This document shows, one piece after another, positions 32,722 to 32,817 of a DNA stretch of 32,817 nt; positions within the stretch are counted from its first letter, which is position 1; each line of letters opens with the position of its first letter. Both the position numbers and the translations under genes were made by a program. Source of the DNA: an uncultured cyanobacterium (GTDB lineage Bacteria; Cyanobacteriota; Cyanobacteriia; Cyanobacteriales; FACHB-T130); NCBI GenBank assembly GCA_936920195.1, contig CAKZHE010000277.1, positions 1 through 32,817 of the forward strand, written 5' to 3'. Below the pieces are notes generated by a model. It worked only from the letters and a program-made list of their open reading frames with translations. It was not told where the DNA came from and searched no databases.

Positions 32722-32817
32722 GTTGACACTCCCCGGCCTAAAGGCACGGGGATTCTTTAATCAATGATTCGCCTTGCCCTAGCAGGCTTTCACCAACCAG
32801 AGTAGAGGGCGAATCTC
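32722..32817 (-). mobile_element. Right end of an IS200/IS605-type element (cut by window)
   Basis: GTTGACACTCCCCGGCCTAA followed by AGGCACGGGGATTCTT is the familiar right-end hairpin of IS200/IS605-type elements: CCCCG (32731-32735) pairs with CGGGG (32747-32751), and GCC with GGC inside. The element continues to the right beyond the window. The sequence left of 32722 is the flank; in TnpB systems this flank supplies the guide of the right-end RNA. Confidence 0.65.
32738..32815 (-). CDS. tnpB: C-terminal end of TnpB (OrfB), partial
   Basis: One minus-strand frame is open from the window edge to a TAG at 32738-32740 and reads DSPSTLVGESLLGQGESLIK followed by ESPCL. The stop lies inside the right-end hairpin, the normal arrangement for tnpB genes of IS605-type elements, where the 3' coding end overlaps the guide RNA scaffold. 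Only 25 codons are visible, with none of the RuvC or zinc motifs, so the call depends on the element end. Confidence 0.5.
   Translation of the reverse strand, partial: DSPSTLVGESLLGQGESLIKESPCL

Noticed and set aside
1-32817. tRNA or rRNA genes
   Set aside because: I found no GGTTCRA-type T-arm with matching acceptor ends and no rRNA-like blocks when reading both strands; weak or unusual tRNAs could be missed without a scanner.

Overview
The window is chromosomal DNA from a cyanobacterium. The evidence is the very frequent HIP1 octamer GCGATCGC, a cyAbrB2-type regulator, a DesC-type acyl-lipid desaturase, a chlorophyll-binding HLIP segment and several palindromic repeat families typical of cyanobacteria. 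The repeat load and the number of accessory nuclease and toxin-antitoxin genes suggest a large genome such as a filamentous Oscillatoriales-type strain, but the genus cannot be fixed from the sequence.

Layout. 1-6600: glycerophosphodiesterase, RecQ helicase, HDAC-like deacylase, SH3 lipoprotein, a tiny membrane peptide overlapping a PH-like protein, an RlaP-type nucleotidyltransferase and a SIMPL protein. 6600-7950: a decayed zone with a 137-bp MITE-like element that has cut off a DUF6888 gene, its DUF6887 partner, an internally deleted DUF2887 (Rpn-type) gene and several repeat families. 7952-10494: UDP-glucuronate decarboxylase and UDP-glucose 6-dehydrogenase, which together make UDP-xylose from UDP-glucose. 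10587-14715: an HNH nuclease with a small partner, then a 1109-residue membrane protein with HEAT repeats and a cNMP-like domain. 15046-17275: a TetR protein fused to a decayed tyrosine-recombinase-like domain, divergent from desC, with a palindrome in the shared promoter. 17507-22704: M20 amidohydrolase, a truncated antitoxin-like gene, a NYN nuclease with three LOTUS domains, and UbiD.

22835-28441 is a defence and accessory island. It holds a Septu-like PtuA/PtuB pair, a PD-(D/E)XK-like gene, two near-identical Rpn-type genes and a hicBA toxin-antitoxin pair. Junction sequences suggest that a unit of hicBA, nuclease and rpn was tandemly duplicated, after which the left copy lost hicBA and the right copy lost the nuclease gene.

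28591-32817: a succinate dehydrogenase iron-sulfur subunit carrying a C-terminal HLIP (chlorophyll-binding) segment, a long non-coding leader before cyAbrB2, a CPBP membrane protease, and the 3' end of an IS200/IS605-type tnpB running off the right edge.

The most unusual items are the SdhB-HLIP fusion, the TetR-recombinase-like fusion with its candidate operator beside desC, and the duplication with complementary deletions. All family calls come from reading motifs; no database search was run.
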